A stretch of 64,000 nt of DNA, from assembly GCF_918698085.1 (NCBI RefSeq), contig NZ_CAKKLP010000019.1, positions 1-64,000 on the forward strand. The letters are read 5' to 3'. The position numbers were made by a program, and so were the translations under genes. Below the pieces are notes generated by a model. The model was not told where the DNA came from. It was given only the letters and a program-made list of their open reading frames with translations, and did not search any database. How positions within the stretch are numbered: the stretch's first letter is position 1; every line of letters starts with the position of its first letter. This stretch comes from Chryseobacterium sp. Bi04 (GTDB lineage: Bacteria; Bacteroidota; Bacteroidia; Flavobacteriales; Weeksellaceae). Shown here piece by piece: positions 9,679-18,166 of this stretch.

Positions 9679-11964
9679 TTATTTTTTCTCTCTTCTCTGT
9701 GCATCAAGAACAGCAATGGTGGCAAGATTCACAATCTCATCAACACTTGAACGCATTTGAAGTACATGCACCGGTTGTTTTAGCCCCATTAAGATAGGCC
9801 CTATTACCTGTGCTACTTTCATTCCTCTGATTATTTTATAGGATAGATTGGCGCTTTCAAGATTCGGGAAGATAAATGTATTGGCAGGTGTTGTTCCTAA
9901 TTTGGAGAAAGGATAATCACTCAAATGATCTGCATTCATCGCAAAATCCGGCTGAATCTCACCATCTACAATCATTTTAGGATATTTCTCGTGAAGGATA
10001 CTCACAGCCTTCGCTACTTTTTTGGAAGTATCGGAAATTGCCGCAAAGTTTTCGAATCCCAGCATGGCAATTCTAGGTTCTATAGCAAAAGATTTCACAG
10101 TAAATTCTGCCATTTTAGCAATGTTCACAAGATCTTCTGCTGTAGGATTCTGATTGATGGAAGTATCTGCAAAGAAAATAGGCTTCTTTTCAGAAAGGAT
10201 CATCATCATTGCAGCTACTTTATCTACTCCTTTATCTTTTTCAATAACTTCCAAAATAGGGCGTAGTACTGATGTATAATTTTTAGAGAATCCTACAATA
10301 AGACCATCGGTATCTCCATGCTTTAACATTAGAGGTCCAAAATAATCTCTCTGACGAACATATCTCTTCGCCTTGTACTCATTCATCCCTTTTCTCTGAC
10401 GAAGTTTCCAAAGTGTTTCTCTGTATTTTTTTCTGTTTTCTTTTTGGTCATCATCACTAGGATCAATGATTGGAATATCTAGGGTAATTCCAAAGCGCTC
10501 CATTTGCTCTTTGATGTATTTTTTGTCTCCCAAAAGACTCGGGTAAGCAATTCCTTCTTCATAAAGAATTTGGGCAGCTTTCAATACGTTATATTCTTCA
10601 GCATTTCCAAGGGTAATTCTTTTCGGATTGGATTTTGCACGGCTCTGCATCATTCTTACCAATCTTTCATCTCTTCCCATTCTGTCTAAAAGCTGGTGCT
10701 CATATTCTTCAAAATCGGTAATTGTTTTTCTTGCAACACCACTTTCAATAGCAGCTTTTGCAACAGCGCTTGATACTTTTGTGATCAGTCTGTTATCAAA
10801 AGGTTTTGGTATGAAATAATCTCTCCCAAACTGTAAACTCTGAACGTTATATGCAAGAATAACAGCCTCAGGTACCGGCTCTTTTGCCAAATCAGCAATA
10901 GCGTGTACCGCTGCCAGCTTCATTTCTTCATTAATTCCTGTAGCCTGAACATCTAATGCTCCACGGAAGATATAAGGGAATCCCAGCACGTTGTTAACCT
11001 GGTTAGGATAATCACTTCTTCCTGTTGCAAGAATAACATCTTTACGGGTTTCAATAGCAAGATCATAAGCAATCTCCGGATCCGGATTGGCCAACGCGAA
11101 TACAATTGGATTTTCTCCCATGCTCGACAACATTCCGGGTGTCATTACATTTCCTTTAGACAACCCAACGAAAACATCAGATCCTTTTACTGCATCTTCC
11201 AATGTTTCAATATCTGTCTGAGCAATAAAGTCTAATTTTTCAGGAGTAAGATTTTCTCTTTCATGGTTGATGACCCCTTTACTGTCGCACATCAGGACAT
11301 TTTCTTTTTTCAGCCCCAATGAAATATAAAGCTTGGTACAGGCAATGGCCGCTGCTCCGGCTCCATTCACCACCATTTTCACTTCATCAATATTTTTATT
11401 GGCAATCTGCAATGAGTTAATGAGTGCCGCAGCAGAAATAATAGCTGTTCCGTGCTGGTCATCATGCATCAAAGGAATATTCAATTCCTCTTTCAGTTTT
11501 TGCTCTATATAAAATGCTTCCGGAGCTTTAATATCTTCAAGATTGATCCCTCCAAAAGTGGGAGCAATACCTTTTACAATTTCAATAAATTTATCCGGAT
11601 CTTTCTCATTGATCTCAATATCAAAAACATTGATATCAGCAAAGATTTTAAACAAAAGGCCTTTCCCTTCCATTACCGGTTTTGAAGCTTCAGCTCCAAT
11701 ATCTCCCAATCCAAGTACAGCAGTACCGTTAGAAATTACAGCTACCAGGTTTCCTTTTCCCGTGTAGTCATAAACCGTTTCAGGTTTTTCGAAGATCTCC
11801 ATACAAGGAACTGCTACTCCCGGAGAATAGGCCAATGACAAATCTCTTTGAGAAGAGTGTGGTTTTGACGGGATCACTTCTATTTTCCCTTTAGGTTCTG
11901 CTTTATGATAGTCTAACGCGGCCTGACTAAAGTTCTTTTCGTCGCGATTATTGTTACTTGACAT
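9679..11964 (-). CDS. maeB: NADP-dependent malic enzyme (MaeB type)
   Basis: Oxidative decarboxylation of malate to pyruvate with NADP, linking the TCA cycle to pyruvate and NADPH supply. The 761-residue length is that of the bacterial hybrid class. The malic N-terminal domain occupies about residues 20-160 (LAYSPGVAVPC). The NAD(P)-binding domain is about 165-400 (VNGAGAAAIAC near 200). A phosphotransacetylase-like C-terminal domain follows from about 430 to the end; in MaeB proteins this domain is thought to be regulatory, not catalytic. It lies 15 bases after the GlcNAc-kinase-like gene, probably in one operon. Confidence 0.93.
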   Translation of the reverse strand: MSSNNNRDEKNFSQAALDYHKAEPKGKIEVIPSKPHSSQRDLSLAYSPGVAVPCMEIFEKPETVYDYTGKGNLVAVISNGTAVLGLGDIGAEASKPVMEGKGLLFKIFADINVFDIEINEKDPDKFIEIVKGIAPTFGGINLEDIKAPEAFYIEQKLKEELNIPLMHDDQHGTAIISAAALINSLQIANKNIDEVKMVVNGAGAAAIACTKLYISLGLKKENVLMCDSKGVINHERENLTPEKLDFIAQTDIETLEDAVKGSDVFVGLSKGNVMTPGMLSSMGENPIVFALANPDPEIAYDLAIETRKDVILATGRSDYPNQVNNVLGFPYIFRGALDVQATGINEEMKLAAVHAIADLAKEPVPEAVILAYNVQSLQFGRDYFIPKPFDNRLITKVSSAVAKAAIESGVARKTITDFEEYEHQLLDRMGRDERLVRMMQSRAKSNPKRITLGNAEEYNVLKAAQILYEEGIAYPSLLGDKKYIKEQMERFGITLDIPIIDPSDDDQKENRKKYRETLWKLRQRKGMNEYKAKRYVRQRDYFGPLMLKHGDTDGLIVGFSKNYTSVLRPILEVIEKDKGVDKVAAMMMILSEKKPIFFADTSINQNPTAEDLVNIAKMAEFTVKSFAIEPRIAMLGFENFAAISDTSKKVAKAVSILHEKYPKMIVDGEIQPDFAMNADHLSDYPFSKLGTTPANTFIFPNLESANLSYKIIRGMKVAQVIGPILMGLKQPVHVLQMRSSVDEIVNLATIAVLDAQRREKK

Positions 11965-11979
11965 AGGTTTTATTTTTTG

Positions 11980-12831
11980 TTAGAGTATATATTTAATGTG
12001 GTAATCTACTAAGCTTTCAATTGGTTTCTGAACAACATGTCCCACATTTAAATTAAGTTCTGTAGCAACAGAACGTAGAATATTTTCGTAATAATAAGCA
12101 ATGGAGCCGATAAAATTAATCTCAGCCTCTTTCACTTCATCATAAGGAAGAACCTGGTATTCAAAGAAATTTTTCATTTCTTCAAAAACCATATCTCTTA
12201 GATAAGGATGATCTTTTCTATCCACAACAAATTTATTGAAGTTAGCCAAATAAGCATTTGGCCTTGGAGCATGATACATATTTCTCAATGCATCTTCTAT
12301 GGTCAGTTGATAATCTGATTCAAATTCACAGTGAAGATCAGCAGGCAGCTTTTTCATAAAATACCTGCGCACCAGCTGTTTTCCAATAGCACTTCCACTT
12401 CCCTCGTCTCCTATAAGGAAACCAAGAGACGGTAATTCAATTTTAAGATTTTCACCATCAAAAAAACAAGAATTTGAGCCAGTTCCCAGAATACAGACAA
12501 TTGCCGGTTTTCCGCTATATGCAGCATAAGCTGCGGCCATCAGATCTTCCTTGACAATAATTTCTGCTTTTCCAAATACTTTCTTAAGTTCGTTTTCAAT
12601 GGTTTCACAGTTTTTTTGTACTCCGCATCCGGAACCATAGAAAAAAATTTTGGTAATTGAATTTCTTACCGATATTAGATTGCTGTTTTTCTCTATTTCA
12701 GGAGTGATAAGTTCTTTGCTGATAAAATTCGGATTAAAGCCAATGGTTTCTGTTTTCAGAAAGACTTTCTTAAAGTCATCAAGTATTACCCAATCCGATT
12801 TGGTAGAACCACTATCTACAATAGCAACCAT
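11980..12831 (-). CDS. BadF/BadG-type ATPase, likely GlcNAc kinase
   Basis: A 283-residue member of the ASKHA sugar kinase/BadF-BadG-BcrA-BcrD ATPase family, close in character to N-acetylglucosamine kinase. Phosphate-binding motifs are visible: DSGSTKSDW (residues 6-14), LGTGSNS (about 116) and the adenosine-side GDEGSGSAIG (about 142). GlcNAc kinases phosphorylate amino sugars salvaged from cell wall or chitin. Substrate cannot be read from sequence. Start at 12831 leaves only four residues before the beta strand leading into DSGSTKSDW, which is normal. It precedes maeB with a 15-base gap. Confidence 0.8.
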   Translation of the reverse strand: MVAIVDSGSTKSDWVILDDFKKVFLKTETIGFNPNFISKELITPEIEKNSNLISVRNSITKIFFYGSGCGVQKNCETIENELKKVFGKAEIIVKEDLMAAAYAAYSGKPAIVCILGTGSNSCFFDGENLKIELPSLGFLIGDEGSGSAIGKQLVRRYFMKKLPADLHCEFESDYQLTIEDALRNMYHAPRPNAYLANFNKFVVDRKDHPYLRDMVFEEMKNFFEYQVLPYDEVKEAEINFIGSIAYYYENILRSVATELNLNVGHVVQKPIESLVDYHIKYIL

Positions 12832-12915
12832 ATTTTAGATTTTAATTTAAGGATGCTAAATTATGAATTTATCTTCAATTAGCGTTTAAAACAAACTGGA
12901 AGCTATTTAAAATTA

Positions 12916-13179
12916 CTAATGTTTTATATCAGTTTTTTTTTCATTGAATTGCAAAAGCCAGTCTTCGATCTCATCTTCCAGATAAGACGTCTGTAAAACC
13001 ATTGCATTGATAAAATCATCGGGAACAGGTTCGCCACTGGAATTTTCAAGATTCCAAAGTTCATTAGACATATTTTCATATTCAGAATATACTCTTTTGA
13101 AGCGAGAATTTTCTCTCTCAAGAGCCTCAATATTTTTCTGTTGAAGCTGGAATTTTCTGTATTTGTTTTGACGTTTCAT
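12916..13179 (-). CDS. small coiled-coil protein, unknown
   Basis: An 87-residue basic-then-acidic protein with no signal peptide or membrane segment. Residues about 10-45 (QLQQKNIEALERENSRF) have the heptad look of a coiled coil, and the tail is acidic (LEDEIEDW). A second open frame on the same strand (12924-13130) is its frame shadow. It stands alone, with an AT-rich gap on each side, 77 bases upstream of the GlcNAc-kinase-like gene. I do not recognise the family. Confidence 0.55.
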   Translation of the reverse strand: MKRQNKYRKFQLQQKNIEALERENSRFKRVYSEYENMSNELWNLENSSGEPVPDDFINAMVLQTSYLEDEIEDWLLQFNEKKTDIKH

Positions 13180-13412
13180 ACAAATATTATTAAAATTTGG
13201 GTCATTAAATATAGGGGTAGTATGCTTTCAACCACGCATTACAAGATAGAAAAAACCATCAACACAAGAAGTTGAAAATGAATTTATTATCAGGTTATTT
13301 TTACACTGTTTTGAATAATAAATTTAGAAATAAATTTTATTAAAAAAAATATTTTAACATCTTTTTTCAGTGTTTAACATATAGTTATAAATTTGCAGCT
13401 CATATCTATTGA

Positions 13413-13871
13413 ATGAAAGAAATACTCATACGCCAGAAACAGGTTTTGTTTTTTATCATAGCTGGAGGACTCAGTGCAATTGTAGAAATTGGGAGCTTTA
13501 AGGTATTCAGCACCTATCTTCCTCAATTTCTTGCCAGAGAGACCAATTTCCATGGCATTCATTATCCTTTAAGTAATATTTTCTCTACCAGCTGTGGAAT
13601 TATTACCAATTACTTTCTCAGTATATGGTTTGTTTTTGAAAGAGGAAAACATTCCAAGAAAAAAGAGTTTGCCTATTTCATGGTGGTTTCCTTTATCTCC
13701 ACTTTATTTAGCTTAGGTTTCTTCCAGGTATTTTACAGCTTTGTCTTTAAGGATAATATCAATTTAATTTTTTATACCTTAAGCCCTGAAATGATCAGTA
13801 AGATTGCTGCCATTCTGCTGGTTTCTATTCTCAATTATTCTGTAAAAAAGAAAGTAATTTTTAATGGTTAA
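13413..13871 (+). CDS. GtrA-family membrane protein
   Basis: A 152-residue protein with four predicted membrane segments in the GtrA pattern: a basic N-terminus, a first helix (VLFFIIAGGLSAIVEI), a second with a C/S-x-x-x-NY turn (GIITNYFLSIWFVF), and a closing helix before KKKVIFNG. GtrA-like proteins help move polyprenyl-linked sugars across the inner membrane for cell-surface glycosylation. It is followed after 3 bases by the acyltransferase gene, so the two are likely co-transcribed. Confidence 0.82.
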   Translation: MKEILIRQKQVLFFIIAGGLSAIVEIGSFKVFSTYLPQFLARETNFHGIHYPLSNIFSTSCGIITNYFLSIWFVFERGKHSKKKEFAYFMVVSFISTLFSLGFFQVFYSFVFKDNINLIFYTLSPEMISKIAAILLVSILNYSVKKKVIFNG

Positions 13872-13874
13872 ACT

Positions 13875-14603
13875 GTGACAAAAATTTTAAATTATCTCTG
13901 GAGGTTCTGGTTGCTGTTACTTGCATTTATCCTAACAGTTACGATGGGAATCCCTGTTTATATTTTATCCTTTAATAAAAAGCACTATAAATACGCTTAT
14001 AAATTTATAAGGATCTGGTGTTTCGGAATGTTCTATGGAATGGGGTTCAGGTATGACCTCATAAAACTTTCTGAACAGAAGAAAGATAAGAATAAACAAT
14101 ATGTTTTCATTTCCAACCACACTTCTATTATGGATATTATGCTTACCTGCATTCTTTTTCCGGATCATCCCGTTTGTTTTGTAGGAAAAAAAGAGCTTGT
14201 AAAGATCCCTATCTTTGGAACCATCTATAAAAGAATATGCGTCATGGTAGATAGAACCAGCGCAAGAAGCAGGGCGGATGTATACAGGAGATGTGCTGAG
14301 AAAATGGGAGAAGGAAACAGCATTGCTATCTTTCCTGAAGGCGGAGTGCCTGATGATACCAGTATTATCCTGGATGAATTTAAGGATGGGGCATTTATGT
14401 TGTCTTCAAAATACCATTCTCCCATTGCTGTATACACCTTTATAGGACTTAAAGAAATGTTTCCTTTTGACAGTTCTCAGGGCTACCCTGGAAGAGTGAA
14501 GGTCTATTTCAATGGAATTATAGAACCCACAAATTCTCCAAAAGACTCAAAATCAGAAGCTTACCACGAAATTAAAAAAACCTTATTGAAGCACTCTATT
14601 TAA
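13875..14603 (+). CDS. 1-acyl-glycerol-3-phosphate acyltransferase-like (PlsC)
   Basis: A 242-residue PlsC/LPLAT-family acyltransferase that would transfer an acyl chain to lysophosphatidic acid or a related acceptor at the inner membrane. The catalytic HX4D motif is NHTSIMD (His82, Asp87) and the glycerol-phosphate site motif is FPEGG (about 153-157). One N-terminal membrane helix is present (about 10-32). The start is GTG at 13875, 3 bases after the GtrA-like stop, with no ATG nearby in frame. Acyl acceptor is not certain. Confidence 0.85.
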   Translation: MTKILNYLWRFWLLLLAFILTVTMGIPVYILSFNKKHYKYAYKFIRIWCFGMFYGMGFRYDLIKLSEQKKDKNKQYVFISNHTSIMDIMLTCILFPDHPVCFVGKKELVKIPIFGTIYKRICVMVDRTSARSRADVYRRCAEKMGEGNSIAIFPEGGVPDDTSIILDEFKDGAFMLSSKYHSPIAVYTFIGLKEMFPFDSSQGYPGRVKVYFNGIIEPTNSPKDSKSEAYHEIKKTLLKHSI

Positions 14604-14643
14604 AAGAAATAGTTATATTTGTTTGCGAAATTTTCAATAAAAT

Positions 14644-16413
14644 ATGTCAAAAACCAATCAGCCGACTAATTACCCGGCGCTGTACACACTTGTACTTGTA
14701 TTTTTTTTCTGGGGTTTTATTGCTGCCGGCAATAGTATTTTTATCCCTTTCTGTAAAAACTATTTTTCTCTTGACCAATTTCAGTCTCAGTTAATAGATT
14801 TTGCATTTTATACAGCTTATTTCCTGGGAGCATTGGTGCTCTTTATATTCAGTACTATAAAAGGGACTGATATAATTGGTAAATGGGGATATAAAAAGAG
14901 TATTGTTTATGGGCTTCTGCTTTCTGCCGTAGGTGCTGCCATTATGATCATTGCCGTTAAAAGCAATGTTTATTACGGGATGCTGATAGGGCTTTTTGTA
15001 GTTGCATTAGGATTTTCAATTCAGCAGACTGCCGCCAATCCTTTTGCGGTTCTACTGGGAGATCCTAAAACCGGAGCAAGCAGACAAAACCTTGCAGGAG
15101 GGATCAATTCCTTTGGAACATCCATAGGACCTATCATTGTAGGGCTGGCCCTGTTCGGAACTACAGCTACTGTAGATGATGACCAGATTAAACATTTGGC
15201 TCTTGATAAAGTTATTTTACTGTATACGGCAGTGGGAGCGCTTTTCTTAATTGCTGCCGGAATTTTTTATTTTTCGAAGAAACTTCCTGACGGAATCTCT
15301 ACAGAACCTATGGAAAAAGCAGGAAAAGCCAGAAAAACGCTGGTTGTAATGACTATACTGGTTATTCTTTTCTTTATTCCGGTGTTCAGCAGTTACAATT
15401 CTGCAGAAGCTAAAAATATTGAAATACTGGGTAATGAAATCACGGTATTGGATCAGACTTTAGAAAAAGAAACTGATGCTGCAAAAATCACAGCAGTCAA
15501 AAAACAGATCACTGATAAAAAAACAGAACTGGAAACCATCAAACACCCTTTAGAAAAGAAGAGAATGCTTTATCTTGGAGGAGCTTTACTTGCCGTAGTG
15601 ATTTCTCTTTTATTTGCTAATAACAGTGCCAAGAAAAATGCTGAAGGCTGGGGAGCCATGAAGTATCCACAGCTTTTATTAGGAATGATTGCTATTCTGG
15701 CCTATGTGGGTGTAGAAGTTGCCATAGGAAGTAACCTTGGAGAACTGTTAAGCATGCCTGAGTTTGGCGGACACCAATCTTCTGATCTTGCCCCTTATAT
15801 TTCTATGTACTGGGGAAGTTTAATGATTGGACGTTGGACCGGTGCCATTGCTGTTTTCAACCTTAATAAACAACAGCAGACTATTGCCACAATCATTGTT
15901 CCTTTTATTGCATTTTCAGTGATTATCGGGATCAATACGATTGCACAGAAAGATATGTCCCATTTATACTATTATGCAATTTGTGTAGCCATTCAGGTTA
16001 TATTATTCCTGATCAGCAAAAATAAACCAGCCGTTACCCTGATTATTTTCGGTTTATTCGGAACTGCGGCTATGATTACCGGATTACTTACAACGGGTAA
16101 TTTTGCCATTTATGCATTCCTTTCCGGAGGTCTTGCCTGCAGTATTATGTGGCCATCTATTTTCACCTTAGCCATTACCGGTTTAGGAAAATACACGGCT
16201 CAGGGTTCCGCGTTCCTGGTCATGATGATTTTAGGTGGAGGTATTATTCCTCCATTACAGGGGAAACTTGCTGATATTATCGGTATTCACAGCTCGTACA
16301 TTATTCCTGTGTTATGTTTTGTTTACATTACAATATTTGCTTATTTGGCTAAAAAATCTTTATTTAGACAAGGAATTAATGTTGACGTTTTAGAATCCGA
16401 AGGTGCTCATTAA
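14644..16413 (+). CDS. FucP-type sugar MFS transporter
   Basis: A 589-residue major-facilitator protein of the L-fucose/glucose permease (FucP/GluP) subfamily, expected to import a sugar with protons or sodium. Typical features are the first-helix segment FFFWGFIAAGNSIFIPF, the QTAANPFAVLLG motif in helix 5, and LAGGINSFGTSIGP soon after. Between the two six-helix halves there is an unusually long, charged insertion (about residues 255-300, ITAVKKQITDKKTEL) that looks coiled-coil. This makes the protein longer than FucP (about 440 residues). The DUF3810 gene overlaps its end. Confidence 0.85.
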   Translation: MSKTNQPTNYPALYTLVLVFFFWGFIAAGNSIFIPFCKNYFSLDQFQSQLIDFAFYTAYFLGALVLFIFSTIKGTDIIGKWGYKKSIVYGLLLSAVGAAIMIIAVKSNVYYGMLIGLFVVALGFSIQQTAANPFAVLLGDPKTGASRQNLAGGINSFGTSIGPIIVGLALFGTTATVDDDQIKHLALDKVILLYTAVGALFLIAAGIFYFSKKLPDGISTEPMEKAGKARKTLVVMTILVILFFIPVFSSYNSAEAKNIEILGNEITVLDQTLEKETDAAKITAVKKQITDKKTELETIKHPLEKKRMLYLGGALLAVVISLLFANNSAKKNAEGWGAMKYPQLLLGMIAILAYVGVEVAIGSNLGELLSMPEFGGHQSSDLAPYISMYWGSLMIGRWTGAIAVFNLNKQQQTIATIIVPFIAFSVIIGINTIAQKDMSHLYYYAICVAIQVILFLISKNKPAVTLIIFGLFGTAAMITGLLTTGNFAIYAFLSGGLACSIMWPSIFTLAITGLGKYTAQGSAFLVMMILGGGIIPPLQGKLADIIGIHSSYIIPVLCFVYITIFAYLAKKSLFRQGINVDVLESEGAH

Positions 16414-17461
16414 GAATATACACACATATAAGAAAAAGAGATTTTGGGCAGGTTTATTACTTGCCCAATTTCTTTTGTTTTACTGTTTTTCAAAATTGAA
16501 ACTGATGATTTCTCTTTTTGAAGGATTTTTTGAACTTCAAAAGCCTCTTCATCAGGTTCTTTTCAGCTGGCTCCCTTTCTCTGCAGGAGATGTTATTTAT
16601 ATTGCATTAGGTATCTTTTTTCTGTATCACTTCTGTGCATTATTCAGGAAGAAAACGCGGAATAATTCTATCATCCGGATGCTGGGGGTTATTAATATTT
16701 TTTATTTTACATACCAGCTATTCTGGGGAATGCTGTACTTCCAGACCCCTATTATTAAAAAGCTATCAAACCAGGACGCACCGCACCTGAATAAGGCAAA
16801 AACACTGGCTTTAAAGTATCTTGAGAAGTGTAAAATAACCCGGCAGCATGTAAAAGAAGATCATAATGGGGTATTTGTGATTACTGATCTGAAATCTATA
16901 CAACAGGAAATTCTCTTTCAGCAAACCAGGCTCCCAAAATATATTTCGGGTAAAAAAGCTCCGGAGATTCTCACTATTAAACCAAGCTTATTTAAAAATA
17001 TAATGAGTTTTACAGGGATTCTGGGCTACTACAATCCCTTCACTGCTGAAGCACAGTATAATTCTGAACTGCCCTCTACCTTGATCCCCTTCACAACTGC
17101 TCATGAAAGTTCTCATCAACTTGGATTTGCCAGGGAACAGGAAGCTAATTTTGTGGGATATTTAATAGGAACGCAATCTGACAATACTGATTTGCGCTAC
17201 AGTACTGAATATTTTACTTTAAAAAGCCTTTTAAGATTCATTGCAGAACAGGATCCTGATTTTGTAAAATCTGCTCTTCTGGGCTACTCTCCTGCCATGA
17301 AAAGAGACCGGGCATATGAAAAGGCATTTATTACCAGTCATCAGGGCTGGCTGGATGATTTTTTTGGATTCACCAACAATCTATTCTTGCAGAGCAATCA
17401 ACAGGAAGGCTCCGTTACCTATTCCTATTTTATAGATCTCCTTTTAAATTACGAAAAATAA
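16403..17461 (+). CDS. DUF3810 putative membrane metallopeptidase
   Basis: A 352-residue protein with three N-terminal membrane helices (about 13-110) and an extracytoplasmic domain. A zinc-protease-like HExxH motif appears as HESSH (His234, Glu235, His238), followed by GFAREQEANFVGY, where a downstream Glu could be the third ligand. This fits DUF3810, a family common in Bacteroidetes with no established substrate. The start is a GTG that overlaps the transporter stop by 11 bases; a later ATG (residue 35) is possible but would remove the first helix. Confidence 0.78.
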   Translation: MLIKNIHTYKKKRFWAGLLLAQFLLFYCFSKLKLMISLFEGFFELQKPLHQVLFSWLPFSAGDVIYIALGIFFLYHFCALFRKKTRNNSIIRMLGVINIFYFTYQLFWGMLYFQTPIIKKLSNQDAPHLNKAKTLALKYLEKCKITRQHVKEDHNGVFVITDLKSIQQEILFQQTRLPKYISGKKAPEILTIKPSLFKNIMSFTGILGYYNPFTAEAQYNSELPSTLIPFTTAHESSHQLGFAREQEANFVGYLIGTQSDNTDLRYSTEYFTLKSLLRFIAEQDPDFVKSALLGYSPAMKRDRAYEKAFITSHQGWLDDFFGFTNNLFLQSNQQEGSVTYSYFIDLLLNYEK

Positions 17462-17463
17462 TT

Positions 17464-17557
17464 GTATAAAAAAAAGAATCGTATCAGGCGATACGATTCT
17501 AAAAACACAAATGATGAAAAAAAATTTATTACCTTGACTTGTTCCCTCATTCAAGGC
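17464..17557 (-). ncRNA. candidate small RNA
   Basis: On the minus strand a promoter-like pair (TTTG 17588-17591, 18-nt spacer, TACTTTTA 17562-17569) would start a transcript near 17557. The RNA begins with a perfect 6-bp hairpin (CCTTGA 17556-17551 with TCAAGG 17537-17532). About 90 nt later it ends in an 11-bp terminator stem followed by a run of nine to ten U. No gene lies on this strand for over 2 kb downstream, so a stand-alone RNA fits better than a leader. It also contains a short frame beginning MREQVKVINFF, which I consider incidental. Compare with the Flavo-1 motif. Confidence 0.5.
17475..17500 (-). terminator. intrinsic terminator of candidate sRNA
   Basis: A perfect 11-bp stem, AGAATCGTATC (17475-17485) with GATACGATTCT (17490-17500), and a 4-nt loop. 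On the minus strand it is followed by an uninterrupted T tract, whereas the plus strand has only mixed A-rich sequence after it. It therefore terminates minus-strand transcription better than the plus-strand DUF3810 gene. Confidence 0.75.
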
Positions 17558-18121
17558 GATGTAAAAGTACAATATATTTTATAAATACAAAAACATTTAA
17601 TCCCTTTTTTAAAACTTTATGAAAACTTTATGATTTTTTAAGTTTTTTTGAGTCCAAACGCCCTTATTATTAACTTTAAAAATTCCCTTATTTAATAAGA
17701 AAACATCATTAAAAGTGGCTACAGGCTATAAAAAATCTATGAAATAAAATATTTGTTTAAAGATAAAACATCCGACTTATTCTCTGTTTTTTATGAACAA
17801 AAAAATTAGAGTTATCTATCAAAAAATAAAAGTATTTCAAAAAAAATTATGCTATTTATCCTCGAAAATATTAAACGGAAATTTAACTATTTTGACGTTT
17901 AATTTCGGAATTCCGACATTATTTGTTCGATGTAATAATTAAAATGATTAGGAAAAAAATTTACTGTCCGGGCCTAAAAATGTTTTGATCTGATAGATAA
18001 CAGTCATTTTTAGATCAAAAACAGTGTAATGACTAAGAAGGCAACCGCATCAACAAAATATTGAAAGTCAAACCAAATCCTATAAGATTAAGTTATATCT
18101 CACTAATAAAAGAAAAATATT

Positions 18122-18152
18122 TTTGTATATTTAAAACATCTATGTATTTTAG
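18122..18152 (+). promoter_or_regulatory. possible promoter of peptide-export cassette
   Basis: TTTG (18122-18125), 19 nt, then TATTTTAG (18145-18152), close to TAnnTTTG. It lies only 14 bases before the ATG at 18167, so the leader would be very short. Low confidence. Confidence 0.3.
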
Positions 18153-18166
18153 ATGAAAATATTAAT

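Larger units (their letters stand above)
17462..18166. other. 705-base intergenic region
   Basis: Very AT-rich. It holds the candidate minus-strand small RNA with its promoter and terminator (17464-17591). An imperfect inverted repeat GTTTTGATCT/AGATCAAAAAC lies at 17982-18022, and a possible promoter for the peptide cassette at 18122-18152. A 49-codon plus-strand frame (17793-17942) has no recognisable features and is not called. Confidence 0.6.

Noticed and set aside
17475..17500. Hairpin read as the plus-strand terminator of the DUF3810 gene
   Set aside because: The T tract is on the minus-strand side. The plus strand has no T run after the stem.
17793..17942. 49-codon plus-strand frame starting MNKKIRVIYQ
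   Set aside because: Pure AT-rich codon use, no leader or domain features and no nearby signal. Not comparable with the 19758 peptide.
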